DNA of 64,000 nt from Tribonema minus (GCA_017506865.1 JAFCMP010000082.1:248001-312000); one strand, 5' to 3'. Shown: positions 48,824 to 60,996, counted from the first letter of the stretch. Made by a program: numbers and translations. The notes: generated by a model from the sequence alone, not told the origin.

Positions 48824-49084
48824 ATGTCAAGAGCCACTGGAGCATTGCAGCGTCCGTTACCAGAGGGCACATACTGGTCTGAGGTGGTTAAGCACTACAA
48901 CGCGCTTATACAATGGCTTGACTCTTATGACTGCAGTGTTCTCTCGCTCCAGTTTCTGATCAGGTTCATAGTTCACTTTGCCGATGTAGCCCACAATTAC
49001 CTCTCTGACCTGTCACCTTCAGCTAACGGCACTGCGGTACTGGCATATGCCTGCGCTGAAGTTGCCTGTCCACCCAGTGCCTGA
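48824..49084 (+). CDS. Small open frame, unknown
   Basis: The 86-codon frame begins MSRATGALQRPLPEGTYWSE and continues with hydrophobic, Trp/Tyr-containing text (NALIQWLDSYD, FLIRFIVHFADVAHNY). No domain is recognised. It has no clear splice sites around it, and its start lies just after an ACTAGTAGT word cluster. Confidence 0.25.
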   Translation: MSRATGALQRPLPEGTYWSEVVKHYNALIQWLDSYDCSVLSLQFLIRFIVHFADVAHNYLSDLSPSANGTAVLAYACAEVACPPSA

Positions 49085-49350
49085 CTCCCACTTGACTTGA
49101 AGGTCACGATTGTCTGAGTAGTACACCTGCCGTTGTCATTTTGGAGGCGTCACTGTACAATGCAAATGGCAGTGTACAATACAAATGGCAGACTGAGTGT
49201 GCAAAGGCAGTGTACAATGCAAATGGCAAATTGAATTTGGGTGCACTAGGCGACTGTTGCACATGACGTTTGCTGCTTTCAGATCATCAGAGGCACACAC
49301 CTCTGATGAGAGTATTTTCTTACGGGCTCTGAGAGCTCACAAGTGTCACC

Positions 49351-49674
49351 ATGCTGCAAAACACCGGTAGAGCAGCGCCACAGCAGCGGAGAAAGATCCC
49401 AAAAAATTGTGCTTCTTTCAACAAGAATGATAATTATACTTTTCAAAGCTGTAGGGCACACCCTCCTAAAAAACCAACTTGCGGAACAAATCCACAAGTC
49501 CTCAACTCAAGACAAACATACCTCGAAGTACATCGTGATTTGATTCCGATCCCAGGGTTCAAGTTGGGTGTTGCTATGCCCTCAGGAGCAGAAAGAGCGA
49601 GAGACTGCAAGTGCACCACATGTCTGCAGTCTTACCAGAAAGGAATGGTTTACGTCGCCGTGCTACCTTCATGA
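49351..49674 (+). CDS. Small open frame with Cys pair, unknown
   Basis: The 107-codon frame (MLQNTGRAAPQQRRKIPKNC at its start, DCKCTTCLQSYQKGMVYVAV near its end) has varied composition and a CKCTTC motif. It may be an exon of an unrecognised gene. A TTTCAG acceptor lies about 70 bases upstream of the Met. Confidence 0.3.
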   Translation: MLQNTGRAAPQQRRKIPKNCASFNKNDNYTFQSCRAHPPKKPTCGTNPQVLNSRQTYLEVHRDLIPIPGFKLGVAMPSGAERARDCKCTTCLQSYQKGMVYVAVLPS

Positions 49675-49957
49675 ATGAGCGTCCTGTAGAGCTGCACCAA
49701 ATGGTGAGGACATTCATTTCAAACCGACACCGCAGCCAGGGCCTCAGGCCGACCGCATCCTTGACACAGCCTTGTCTTGACACAAACTGCACCCTTCAAC
49801 ATACCATGATGACGAGCATGCATGACTGCCATCAGTGACACTCCTCTTATTAATCCCATCAGTGACATTTCTGAAATGTGCCTGCCGGCCTCAGCGGCAG
49901 CAACAGCGGTAACTGCTTGTACTCGGCCTTGCTGGCATTCACCACCTCGCGCCAGAT

Positions 49958-52900
49958 TCAGGGGTGGCTGAGCCCTGCTCCAACTTGAAGTCGTAGATCA
50001 AGCTGGTCGTGGATTCTCTTGTCCTCCAGACGCTTCATATTGAGCAGCATGGATTTGCCAACTAAAACGCCAAAGGCCAACAGCACGTAATTGAAAAAGC
50101 CGGCGATGGTGCCCATGAGGGTGAACCAGTCAACGGGGTCGGTCTCTACAACCTCGTCCACGCCCAGAGAGTCGGCTCGCAAGTAGATGGTGAGTGTCCA
50201 CTGCGCCCCTGACGCATCATCCGGAGCGGCTCCTGCTGGGATGGCTTCGAAATATGCAGGGCTCAAACTGAAAGAACGTGTCGTCGACGGCGAGATGCGC
50301 AGGCCACTGTATGAAGCATTCAGCTTTGTGACAGTTTGCTGAGTCACCTGCACATGATGGATACGGACGACAGTCAGCGTGAGGGCGAATCCTTTAAGTT
50401 AGGGTTAGAGAATAGTATTGAGGTTCAGGTCACATTGGGCCCCGCCGGGCTGGATAGTCAACGTATATACTCTACTAGTAGAACAGAGCGAAAGTGCGGG
50501 AGTTAAACTGCACATTTCGCCAGCAAACTGTTTTAAGAAGCTCCTGCAGCACTAATGATCATATACATTTTGACACCATCACACTGTCATGTTGGGAGGG
50601 TAGTATACGTATGGACTTGTATTTATAAAGGCCCAAGGGAGGCCGGGTTGCCTATGCAGTCGAAAAGCTTGCGTCAACGCAGCAGCCTAGTCTGCGTAGT
50701 GTACTATCATATTGCATCAATCGCCCCGTTGGACTCGGAGGCCACGGCTCTAATCCGACAGAGTCGACTGATCAGGGTTGCACGCCAGCTGAGCTACTAC
50801 CATTATGATAGTCAATGTTGTGCATGGTGCCAGACAATGCTTATTTTTCCACTGGCAACTCAATGGTAACCTCCTGGGCTGATCCAGTAGTGATGCAAGC
50901 CCCTTGCACACCCAAAGCAGACAATTGTTATAACCAACAAACACCATGAAGTTGTCATCCTATTAGAAATAGCAAGCTCATGGCAACTTTGAAAAATTAT
51001 TTGTGGACAGCCGATTCGGAATGAAAAGTGTTTTGTTCATCTGTTATAGTATATTACTGGCACATGATCAATGTGGACGGGTATACAGAACTTGAAGGCA
51101 CACAAGCCTTATGTAATAAAAGTGCAAAAGTTGAACTTGAGGCTGACAGGCTGGGGCTTTTAAATTAAACTCAGGTATAGCTGTGCATGAAAATGTGTCT
51201 AACCATGCACTTGAAGTTGCCAATTTGAAGTTGAATGGCATGAGAATCTGCAGAATCAGTGGGAGAATTTTTCACCACCGTGCCACTGTGTGACAGTGAC
51301 TGTAACAGTTTCAGCTACTGGTACTACGGTAAGCAGCCAGTCTGAGACTTCAAGGTATAAGTACCTTTGCCGTGTGACGTGCTCCTAAGCGGAACCACCG
51401 GAAGTCGTAGGGCTTGCGCTGTAGATCGGCATCCCAATCCATGCCGGCAGTAGGCTCAAAGTCAGTCAGGTATGTCGTAACGCTGTTGAACTGATCGTAC
51501 GTGCTTGTGTTCGTCACGGACACTTCAAGGCCTACAGCTGGCACGCTGACAGCAATGTCTGCAGAGCACATAAAACGGCAATGCCAGTGGGGTCAGTGTC
51601 ATATTATGACCTGACTCACTGCGGCTGTGAGCAACTGGCAGTACTAATTGAAGCGACTGGCGGCCGGCGGGGACTTGATCCCTGCCAGTGCCTGTGGAAT
51701 AACTTGAGACAATTGTCAATGAGCAGATTCTGAAAGAGGTTGCACACTGTGGCACTGTCAGGCGGTCATGGTTGCAGTGCGTCTGTGGAGTCAGTTCTGC
51801 GTATTATCAAATGTTTGACATGACAGTCACTGTGTACTACTATTAGTAATTGAAAGCGTCACGGTCACGGTGGTGCCTCATGTCATTGATTGTCCCTGTC
51901 GGTCACGGTGACACATGCCATCATGGCTGCAGTCACGGTGACATTTATTGACAATTGTCTTCTCACTGACTGTCACACTGTCAGTCGGACTGCCAGCTTA
52001 ATATCATGCATAGTTCATGACTCATTCAAGTTGACTGCTGCCTGCTGACACCCGGGCCGTCATGGTGTCTGACACTGATGGCATGCACTGCACTGTGACT
52101 GTCACAGTCAGTCACTGTGACTCTGTGACTACTAGTAATTCAAACAATTCAACATGACATTGTTCTCAGACAGTCACTGCAGTCACTCACTGACAACTTG
52201 AAGTGACACGGCGTGCCTCAGACCGTCTGAGTATGCCTCAGGCTCTTGGAGCCTCTGAGTCTGATGCTCATCCCATTTGCAATCTTAATTGTAGTTACTG
52301 TAGTACAATGATTCAATCATATCACTCTGATGAACAATAATGTTATACTCAGGCTGGTATCTAGTTCTTGTATCAGATTCTTCAATGGAACGACTCGGAG
52401 GAGCTCGCGGGAGGCAGCCAGCCCAAGGCTGAGGACTCAGTCTGGCCAACTACCGACAGTCACACCCGGCGGTCCGTCGCTACTACGTAGTACTAGTACT
52501 ACTACTTTATTTATTATAGCAGCTGTAACAGGTGCCCTCTTTTTGGCGTACTAAGTAACAATTGTACTACAGTATGTAGTATATAGTAATATCAAATTAC
52601 TAAGTAGTACCACACACTCACTGACAGTCTGTGGCACTCAGTCTGTCAGCTTTTACAGTAAGCAAACACTGTGACAGTGACTGTCACACTATGACAGATG
52701 GAGTGACCACGGTGACCGTGATGCACTTCGAGTCGGGGTGTCGATCCTACTCAACTAAATTAAATACTAATCATTATATATACTATATCTCAGTGTCAAG
52801 GAGCATGATGACATGGAATCAATATGATGTCTGACTCTGAATTTCAGAAAGTTCAACGAAGTTCAAAGCATTAAACCATACAATCATTACGATCATATGA

Positions 52901-53949
52901 TAGTATGCTTCTCATGAGCAGTTTCGATTTAAATCTGAACTGTCAGTGAACAAAGGGATAATCACTCAGGCTGTGACATCACGATGGCACTGAGACTCTC
53001 CGAGGTTCAAATTGTGAAACATACCATTGAGATCCAGCATCAAACCAACTTGAATTCAACTTTACCATAATGTGACTCATTTAATAAGTCTGGTTGAACC
53101 CTGTGTCAGGCATGACATTGTGTCAGGCGTGCCCGATGCTGCACTTCAAGAAGTTCGTGATGTTGAGGTGATGACTCAGAGGTGATTCAGAAGGCACTCG
53201 GGCTGGTGTTGAAGTTGATAAGAGCCGTGATGAGCATGCCGTCAGAGTACTTTTCAAGCTGCTACTTGATTTTCAGACAATTTTTTTAAAAAGTCTTAGT
53301 ATTCAATAAGTTTTAAATGCAGTATGCAGCTGCAGCGCATGCGTCTGAGTGAGCAACAGTTAGTAATTTACTAATAGTATCAATTATTATAATATACTAT
53401 GTAGAGCATTAGATATTATGATACATGGACATTGTTTTTGAGTTTTTCCAAAAGTGCACGTCATGGCTATGTTGAGGTGAGGAAAGCAACAACACTTACT
53501 ATCAGGCTGAGCGGATACAACAGAAAATATGTGAGGTACCTTCAGATGCGTGTATGACAACGCATGAATCGTGCGCTGCGGTTCGGATCCGCGGCTGCTC
53601 CAGTCCTTCGCACGGCTTGTTGCCATCTGCGCCGCCGATTCGCGTGCAATCTACATTCCATTTAAATGTTGTTACGCCGTCCCACCAGCCGCTTTGGGGA
53701 CCAAAAGGGCGACACACCGTGAAATACGGCATCCTAAACGTCGTTGAAGTAACAACCCTGGAGAAGGCAGCGGGTGGTACCAGTCTTTGTTGAAGCGTGG
53801 ATACAACGCTCCATACGCTGAGACCTAAGAACACCATCACCAACGCCACGAATGTGAACGTGGCTCGCGTTGTGGTCTGAGGCAGGACCGCAGCAGGTGG
53901 CCAGGTCTTGGAGAGCGCGTCAGCGAGCCCTTCCCCATCCACGCTAGCG

Positions 53950-53983
<34 letters not shown>

Positions 53984-53996
53984 GCCTCTGAAACAT
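49958..53996 (-). CDS. Two-transmembrane protein with large ectodomain (DEG/ENaC-like topology), unidentified
   Basis: Three exons (53540-53996, 51365-51558, 49958-50347) join in phases 1 and 0 to give 1,041 nt (346 aa). Donors are GTACCT and GTACTT; acceptors are CTCTGCAG and TGTGCAG. The N-terminus MFQRR is followed by ten Gln. TM1 is about residues 45-67 (FTFVALVMVFLGLSVWSVV) and TM2 about 291-313 (WFTLMGTIAGFFNYVLLAFG). Between lies a Cys-containing ectodomain (MPYFTVC, NVDCTRIGG, NKPCEGL) with an N-glycosylation-type NAS. The short cytosolic tail is charged. Topology and the 'P-x-x-V/T-C' text after TM1 recall DEG/ENaC channels. The usual GxS selectivity motif is not evident, so channel function is only a suggestion. 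Confidence 0.8.
50606..50700 (-). repeat. Short dispersed repeat, copy 1
   Basis: On the minus strand it reads CGCAGACTAGGCTGCTGCGT…TTTTCGACTGCATAGGCAAC, CCGGCCTCCCTTGGGCC, TTTATAAATACAAGTCCATA. Two copies in the opposite orientation lie at 58.55 and 58.87 kb. Upstream of this copy on the same strand, TAGCTCAGCTGG at about 50800 resembles a tRNA A box, so a tRNA-derived SINE is possible. A B box is poor and the heads of the three copies differ. Confidence 0.75.
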
Positions 53997-54175
53997 AGCT
54001 GCTGCTCTTGATGCGAGCTAGGAACGGGGTTGTGCAAAGCAGATGCATTAGTGACCCCATGTGGAAAGTCTCTTCGCATTTTCCAGCAAAGTTCCACGTT
54101 CCTTGCACGTTCCTACGTTCTTTGCCGTTCTCCGGGCTTTTGGAGTTCACTACCACACCAAAGCGCAACACAGCC
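53997..54175. promoter_or_regulatory. Short divergent promoter region
   Basis: Only 179 bp separate the start codons of the minus-strand two-TM gene (53996) and the plus-strand secreted-protein gene (54176). Both 5' untranslated regions and promoter elements must lie here or overlap. It contains paired CGTTCC/CACGTTCC words (about 54098-54120) but no obvious TATA box. Confidence 0.55.
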
Positions 54176-57100
54176 ATGGCTAGTCGAATGGTGCTGATGC
54201 TGGTCGTGATGGCCTGTGCCTGTGCCCGAGGTTTGAACCTGCGAGGGTCGAATGTTGGATCTACCAGCGTGAGCCAGCCGGAGGGCTCAAGGCGGCTGCA
54301 AGCCACCGTTGGATTGCTCCCAGGTGAGTCCGCGCGCGCACCCATGGGCATTGTACTAAGCTGGTCGCTTTGACTGGAAGATTGCTGCGCCGTTTAGCAG
54401 CAACGGTAATCACTGACAGGCGCAAGCTCAAGCCTTAGAGCAGCCCTCAGCTGCTGCAGCAGCCTGAGGTCTGACTCAATGGACAAGCGCTATGTTGTTG
54501 CGCGCTCGACATCATTTGTGCTTGAACTTTTCTCGTTGTACTTGACGTCTGCCAATTGATAGGCCAGAGTGAGATAGAAAACCACCAATTTGAAAGTGCG
54601 AGCTTCATGACATCAACTTAAAGTACGCCGCAGGCTGCCAGCAGACTGAGTGCGGCTGCCGCTGCGGCAGTGCGGTTGCGGCAGCGGCTGCCCATCTCGC
54701 AGCAGCTGCAGCGCTGCTGCAGGGCACTGCCAGGTATCAGTACCTAACAATATTATACTTTAAACACTCGATACGGCATTCATGGTTACCGCCCCTCACA
54801 CACCTGAAATGAGCCAGATGCTGACGACGCAATGCCACTTTGCATTTTGCTGCCACCACGCGACAGGCGACACCATCTACAAGTACGGGCCATCGAAAAC
54901 TTCTACTGAACTATACTACAGGTGCGCAGCTGGCAGCCATATATACAGCATGGCCATAAGATCAGGTTCCTGGATCGATGGTGTGCGATCGATGATGTGC
55001 AGCGCGCCGCCCTACCCCACTCTTCCCCTACAACCGGTGACTGTGGGCGTGGGGGGTACAGGAGGCGTGTTGGGGGTGGTAGCCAGCACAAGTGGTTTCG
55101 TTGGTGCGCGCGCTGGCTATGTCCAACTTGGTGATGTAGTCTACAGCAGCAGCGTCCAAATGTTGACCACAACGCAACCTGAGGAGACTTCAACAGCAGC
55201 CATTCATGGGACTGTCATCGCCGACGCATCAGTACCCCAGACCGCATACTGCCTTGATGGGCAGAAGTTGGCAGGGCTGATCCTGTCAGAAAATGCGGGT
55301 TTCGTGGACTCGTTTGGCATCATATGCGCAGGTGAGCTCATTGACAATTTTATTCTGTAACATACAATGACAAGACTTAGTGATTTTAAATCAAGTTAAA
55401 CTTTAAAATTTCTTTTGAATTAATGATTCACTCTTAGACTAGCTACAGTGATTCAATTCAAGCAACAGTTGCTGTGATTGAATTCACTAGATCAAACACT
55501 GCGTTAGATGATCAATGTTCCTGATTCTGCCAGCGCCAGGCTGATCCTGTCAGTGAGTAGTACTGCCAGTGGACTGCAACTTGATGTGTGCTGGACCAGG
55601 TGCAGGAGCCTCAGGCTCACTGACAGCTCACCTTGTATTTGCGCCACAGCAGTCACTGTGCTGCAGTCACTGACGGTCAAGCACTGACTTGTGTGTATGC
55701 TTCACATTTGCACAGAAGGGCCCCCCGGGGGTCCAGCAGTGCAATAGTTACTGTATTACCGAGTGACTGTAATTACTTTAAGTGGCTTCGGGTTTCATTG
55801 CAGTAATGTGCAGCCTGAGTTTGAAGCCAGTTTGGCTGTGCACTTCATTCAATTCAAAGGCAAAAACAAAGACGACTAGTAAAACCTAAAGCTTTAGGCG
55901 CTTTGAGCTGGGGAGAGCAGTACAGTTATTGTAGTACAGATGCGCGCAGAGGTTATAACGCGCCAGGCTGGCTCTGTAAATTAAAAACAGCTCTTTGAGT
56001 CGCATTATTGTTTGAAGCATCGCTCCCTGCACACACGGCCGCAATGGGGGAGAGTGTAGGAATATGGGGTATTTCTGGTAGACTAAGTTCAGGAATTCTT
56101 AAGCCTTCTGTCAGTGAGAGCTCGGGATTTTGCAGGTTCAACTTGGTCTTGGGAGCACTGGTTCAAACCAAGTTGCTCTTGGAAGCTTCTCTGCAAGTTC
56201 AATGAATGTCTGGCAAGTTCTGATATGAAATTTTCCGAGAAAGTTTGTGCCTCCACTATTCGCTAATCATTAATGGAACTACTAGTAGTACATGCTATAT
56301 TTAATTCAGGATGATGTCTGAATAGTATACTGCACATCCTCTATATGATGCAAGAGTTTACTAATAGTAAGCCCCTCATTGACAAGCGACTCAATTCGGA
56401 ATATGGACTCCAGATATATCAGAGTTACCTTCTAAAAAAACAAGCAAGTACCGTACTATATTGTCAAGTACAGTGAATCACTGGCAGTCGGGCTGCAACT
56501 TGAACTGTTACAGTTACTGTAACTGTTACTGATGACATCGATGTGCACCTATTAGTAATACTATCATAATAACACTTTGTGAAAAAAATCATATACTTCG
56601 AAGCATATATGTAGTACTTACTTAGTCTAGTAGTCTAGTAGTGCTGGTAATGGTAATAATATATATATATACTTAAGTACTACCAGTAGTACAGAGATAC
56701 AGTAATTAAGTAACGCTGACACTTGAAGTTGCAGTATGCACTGCCGCCGGCAGTTGCTGAAGTCTACTTTCGTCCATAGTGGAGCGAGCAAGTTTGAAAG
56801 TCCAACTGAGATAGTATTACCCCTCTCCTCAAGTCGACCGCCATCAACCTGAATGACATGTCATTGATTACTAAGTAGTACATACCACTGGCAGGATACC
56901 TAACTTGTGAACTTCAAATTTTGAGTTCTGAATCTACAGTTACTGTCAGTCTCAGGCTGTGACAGTTACTGTAACAGTCACTGATCAACCGGGTCCCCTG
57001 GGTCATCGGCAATTGCTCATTGACAAGCAAAGCAAGCAGCGCTGTTGCTGACAAACCAAATTTCAACTCGGACATGGTCCAAGACTGACATTGTGACAGT

Positions 57101-60100
57101 GTCAGACAGTCACTTCAGAATCTGTTGAAACTTTGAACGCATGATTCGTTGAACCCATCTGAATGGGCCAACCCGGCGGGTTGGCTATCCACAATTTCAG
57201 ATTGCCGCCGTCACGAAGTTGTCTGCTCAGGAAGGAATTTCATCTGCAGCCTATCAGGGACTCGGAGGCTCTAAGGATTGCTCCATTGTTTGCCAACTTG
57301 GCGTTGGACGGGCTCAGTAATACCATAACCATAATATGAACTTCGAAAGGGCTCACTGACAGTATCATGATGTCAATGACACCGGACTGGGTGACCAATT
57401 TGATGTAAAACGAGAGAGAGTCATGGCGAGTTCTTGGTCGTGATTTGAGGTCGCCAAGTTGAACTTCAAGGCTTGGGTCCAACATTCATGGCATGATATA
57501 TGGTATACTTCAACGGCAGAAAGTTTGAAACTTTAAGTCCTAACTTTGAGGCACAAAGAGTGGCTTTACATGCTTGAGTCAGTGAACTTCTTGAGGTTAA
57601 AGTGCCAGATGACTCATGATGCTGCAACCCTGCACTGACAGGCTCCGAGTCACTGTCGGACAGGCTGCCTTTCAAATGGGCTACAAACGTTAAACGTTGT
57701 ATATATGTGCCATTGGCGTGGACATGCTGACTCGAGTGATCATCAGGTTTCGAAGTTCTTGAGTGCAAGCTCGGCCAGAGCCTGAGGAATACCTAACATA
57801 CTAAGTACTACTGAGTGCTACTAGCAGTTCTACAAGTGAGTGGGCATATGAAGTACGTTATGGTCCGACAGAATCTCTCCAGCATGACATAGTATCATAA
57901 TCATTGATGTCCCAGCAATCATTATACGGCTCGTGCCACGAGCAGTGCGTATGCGAAGCTGTGCCGCATAGTACTACTGAGTATGCAGATGTCTGCCCCC
58001 CTCACCGTGTGACATTGGCAAGCGCCTTACGCGCTCAACAGCTCCTGTCAGCCTGCAGTGCGCAAGTGACCTGTTCAGAGTTGCGACTACAGCAACTGCA
58101 GCTGTTTCAAATAGTTAATCTTGATGTGTGCTTCAGTCGCGCTCGGGGCCCGCCTGCACCGGAGGGCAGCACTGAGTCACCAAGTGCTGCGCCAGCTTCC
58201 TGACGCACCGTGCGTGTGCCTGTCTTGCTTGCTACCTTTGGTGATGCGCCTGCAGATTATGCATCTGTAGGATCAGCAGGCACTCCTGCACCCATGCCGG
58301 TGCCCCGGCTGACACCAGCGCCGGCAGTGGTGCCGCAGCTGACACCGGCGCCCACTCCCTCACCAATGGCGGTCCAAGTGACGCCTGCACCGACTGCTGC
58401 ATTGACGGAGCCCCAACAAGTGTACCAGATTCAACTGAACGCCAAGAACGTGCCGATTGTGGAAGCGTGAGTTTCAAACATCACATAAACTTTTAAGGTT
58501 TTTTTCTGTAAAAAAGTTTGTACATCATGATTGATACAGGGCGCCGCAGCAGTGCAGACTAGGCTGCTGTCTTGAAGCAAATTTTTCGATTGCATAGGCA
58601 TCCCGGCCTCCCTTGGAGCTTTATAAATACAAGTCCATAAGTACATTGATATCAGACAAGCCTTTTTGTTAAGGAGTTGGCAATGCACTCAGCACTGTGC
58701 TCAGGGGGGGGAAGGCAGATGTGTTACGCAAGGCCGGGTTAGCTAAGCGTCAGATCCACATTGAGCTGAGCATATCGCTGGCGCGGGAGTTGGCGGAGCG
58801 CGTCATGGCATACACACGTGGAGCGCGAATGCTGGGCTGTGTTGCGGCGCCGGTATCCAAACTCCTAGGGCACAGCGCAGACTAGGCTGCTGCGTTGACG
58901 CAAGCTTTTCGATTGCATAGGCAACCCGGCCTCCCTTGGGCCTTTATAAATACAAGTCCATACGTACATTGATATCTTCAGCTCAATAGCGCATTACAAT
59001 AATCAGTAATTACTTCAGCTAGTCATGACACATACATAGAAATATTTGTAGCCTGGCGAATATAAAGCCCCCCAAATCCCACAAAAATTGTGCCGACACT
59101 CAGATCTCCGAGAGTCTGAGTGCCCCCCTCTACTAAGTAGTACTAAGTCTCGTAAAGCAAACCATCCATTGTGCTTTCAAACTGGCTGTTTCCGATATTG
59201 ATGATTTGAGCTACCAAGGGTTATGCCAGATGCGGTTGAGTGACCTTAGCATCAAGGTATATACACGCCCCGTGACGCTCACTCTTCAAGAAGTTCCAGC
59301 CTTCGCACGCAAGTGCGCAATGGCCGCAGTTTGGCGCGCACCTTTCTCAGGAACATATTATCAGTAATTGCGAGCACGAAGTATCGTTTTTGGCTGGTTC
59401 AGTATGTATGGACTTTGGCGCTTGACCGTGAGCAATGCACGTGCCACATTGCATAGTATAGTTATTGTGGACATCCAAACTGATGCCGCTGTTGCATGGT
59501 TTGCAGCCTGAGCTCTATATATGTATATAGACATCCACCTGTTCGCAGGAGCATTAGATGCATTATTTGATACCCTTACCCCCACCCCGCGAGGGCTGTG
59601 TAGTTTTACGCTCAATTATTCAGCATTACTGGGCACGGCATATGCTCTGAGCATTGCCCCAAACATGTATTGCCTGCGCTCTTAAACAGTGCCCCTGTTG
59701 CGGCGTTAAAAAATTGGTATGAACAATTCAATATAATTAAGATTATAAATGATCATCATTAGGACACTGCCGTGCTGCTTGGAATTGAACAATACGCCCG
59801 CCTGGTGGTACGCAGATGTGACAAATCTCTTACCCATGTGATACCGCTTGTGCGCGCGTAAATGCTACAGCTCATATGGCGATGGTGGCAGCTACCTCGT
59901 GACAGGAACCGCTGCGGTCACTCTCGCCACCACAAGTCTGCAGATCTGCTTCTCCCTGGTCATCACCATAAAGTCAGATGCGAAGTTTGGGACTGGCTCT
60001 GTTACCATGGGCGGCATCAAGAACGCTGCTGCGGGATTTTACCCTGAGACAACGGTGGGTACATTTGGTTTTTCAAACATCGGTATGAACATCAAGTGGC

Positions 60101-60996
60101 TATCAACGTGGCATGAGGGACAAAGTTAACAATTGGGTGAGCAAAAGCAGCATTGCTGTCTCTTGCAAGTTCAGGTATGTCATTATGAGAGCCATGGCAG
60201 CGGCTAATTCTTTTGTTGAATGCGCATGCGACATTTGTAAGTTTGCACTTTAAGTACTGTCACAGTGCCACAATCAGTCTGAGGTGTTGCTGCAGATGTG
60301 TATACAGACACACTTGTTGCAGGCTCACGAGCAAGTGTGTTTGCACGCATGGAAGATGGCAATTAAAACTCCGGAGTATGAAGCCGTCAAGAAATTCAGA
60401 TGATTTCTTACGTAGAATTGAACTGTGGATTGTGTTCCCCTCTCCTGTTTTTTGAGTGCGGACATCCTTGACTGGTACATCTTCGACACAGCAGTAACAC
60501 GCATGGAGAGGTTGAGCTACTCACCCACCTCCCACTGGCAGGCGCTGACTCGGAGGTAATCCCCCTGGTGCTGCGTCGCACCCACACGCATTTGGGCTTC
60601 GAATGTGCTGTAGTAGCACAAACTGTCACTTATTAGATCTGGTGCACAAAGGGCGCACTGCGCCTGCAATGCATCTGCAGAGGCTTCAAAAAGAATTTGT
60701 CAAGGGCCTGCACCCCCGCAGCTGCTCTCGCAGGAAATTCTATCTGACCCCCCCCGCCCCCTCCCCCCCCCCCCCCCCGTTGGCTGCCCACGCAGACGCC
60801 GTTGTTGGATATGCTGAGCAACCAGGATTTTGCAGCAGACCCCGCGTCATTTCTTGGCGGAACGCTGTTCTGTGTTCCCGCTGAGGAGGACTTGATAGCT
60901 GGTATCGCAGCAGCACCGACAGAGTACTATGTGTTTGTTGGTGGTGACTTTTCTGGAATCCCGTATCTTGAGGCGGCAAGGGGCCAGTTTGCATAA
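54176..60996 (+). CDS. Secreted protein with jacalin-like segment and Pro/Thr-rich linker (3' exons tentative)
   Basis: Exon 1 (54176-54323) gives a signal peptide (MASRMVLMLVVMACACARG) and a short leader, with donor GTGAGT. Exon 2 (54867-55331) joins in phase 1 and reads GDTIYKYGPSKTSTELYY, SHIYSMAIRSGSWIDGVRS, then VGVGGTGGVLGVV; the 'IRSGSWIDGV … GGTGG' pattern resembles the jacalin-like gene at 8.7 kb. Exon 3 (58256-58466) joins in phase 1 and encodes a Pro/Thr/Ala linker (LTPAPTPSPMAVQVTPAPT). Likely later exons are 59944-60054 (ICFSLVITIKSDAKFGTGSV) and 60796-60996 (LLDMLSNQDFAADPASF to a stop), joined by phase 0. A small exon at 59211-59256 would bridge the phases but is speculative, and one near 60.45-60.56 kb is possible. 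Exons 4 onward could be a second gene. Confidence 0.6.
55332..58255 (+). other. AT-richer intron or intergenic stretch with word repeats
   Basis: No supported exon lies in this 2.9-kb interval. CAGTGACTGT, TTACTGTAACAG, ACTAGTAGTA and AACTTGAA words recur, as they do in 50.4-53.4 kb. A minus frame at 57466-57768 and a plus frame at 57904-58203 have no recognised domain. Confidence 0.5.
58553..58653 (+). repeat. Short dispersed repeat, copy 2
   Basis: GCAGACTAGGCTGCTGTCTT…TTTTTCGATTGCATAGGCAT, CCCGGCCTCCCTTGGAGC, TTTATAAATACAAGTCCATA, then GTACATTGATAT. It is in the same orientation as copy 3, which lies 321 bp downstream. Confidence 0.8.
58874..58975 (+). repeat. Short dispersed repeat, copy 3
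   Basis: CGCAGACTAGGCTGCTGCGT…CTTTTCGATTGCATAGGCAA, CCCGGCCTCCCTTGGGCC, TTTATAAATACAAGTCCATA, then CGTACATTGATATC. It is slightly closer to copy 1 (both keep GCGTTGACGCAAGCTTTTCG-like text) than to copy 2. Confidence 0.8.
60751..60778 (+). repeat. Poly-C tract before the presumed last exon
   Basis: CCCCCCGCCCCCTCCCCCCC and a further C run precede the acceptor CCCACGCAG at 60795. The arrangement is the same as at several GH26 gene acceptors. Confidence 0.8.

Larger units (their letters stand above)
45738..49957. other. Region between GH26 3' end and the two-TM gene, no firm gene
   Basis: The first part should be the GH26 3' untranslated region (a poly-G tract at 45831-45856 is present). From 46.2 to 48.2 kb many GC-rich overlapping frames occur on both strands without domains or splice logic. 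Two short plus frames look slightly better than chance and are listed separately. Confidence 0.4.

Noticed and set aside
50715-50810. Possible tRNA gene (TAGCTCAGCTGG on the minus strand)
   Set aside because: No acceptor stem or proper anticodon and T arms can be drawn; at best a tRNA-derived piece.
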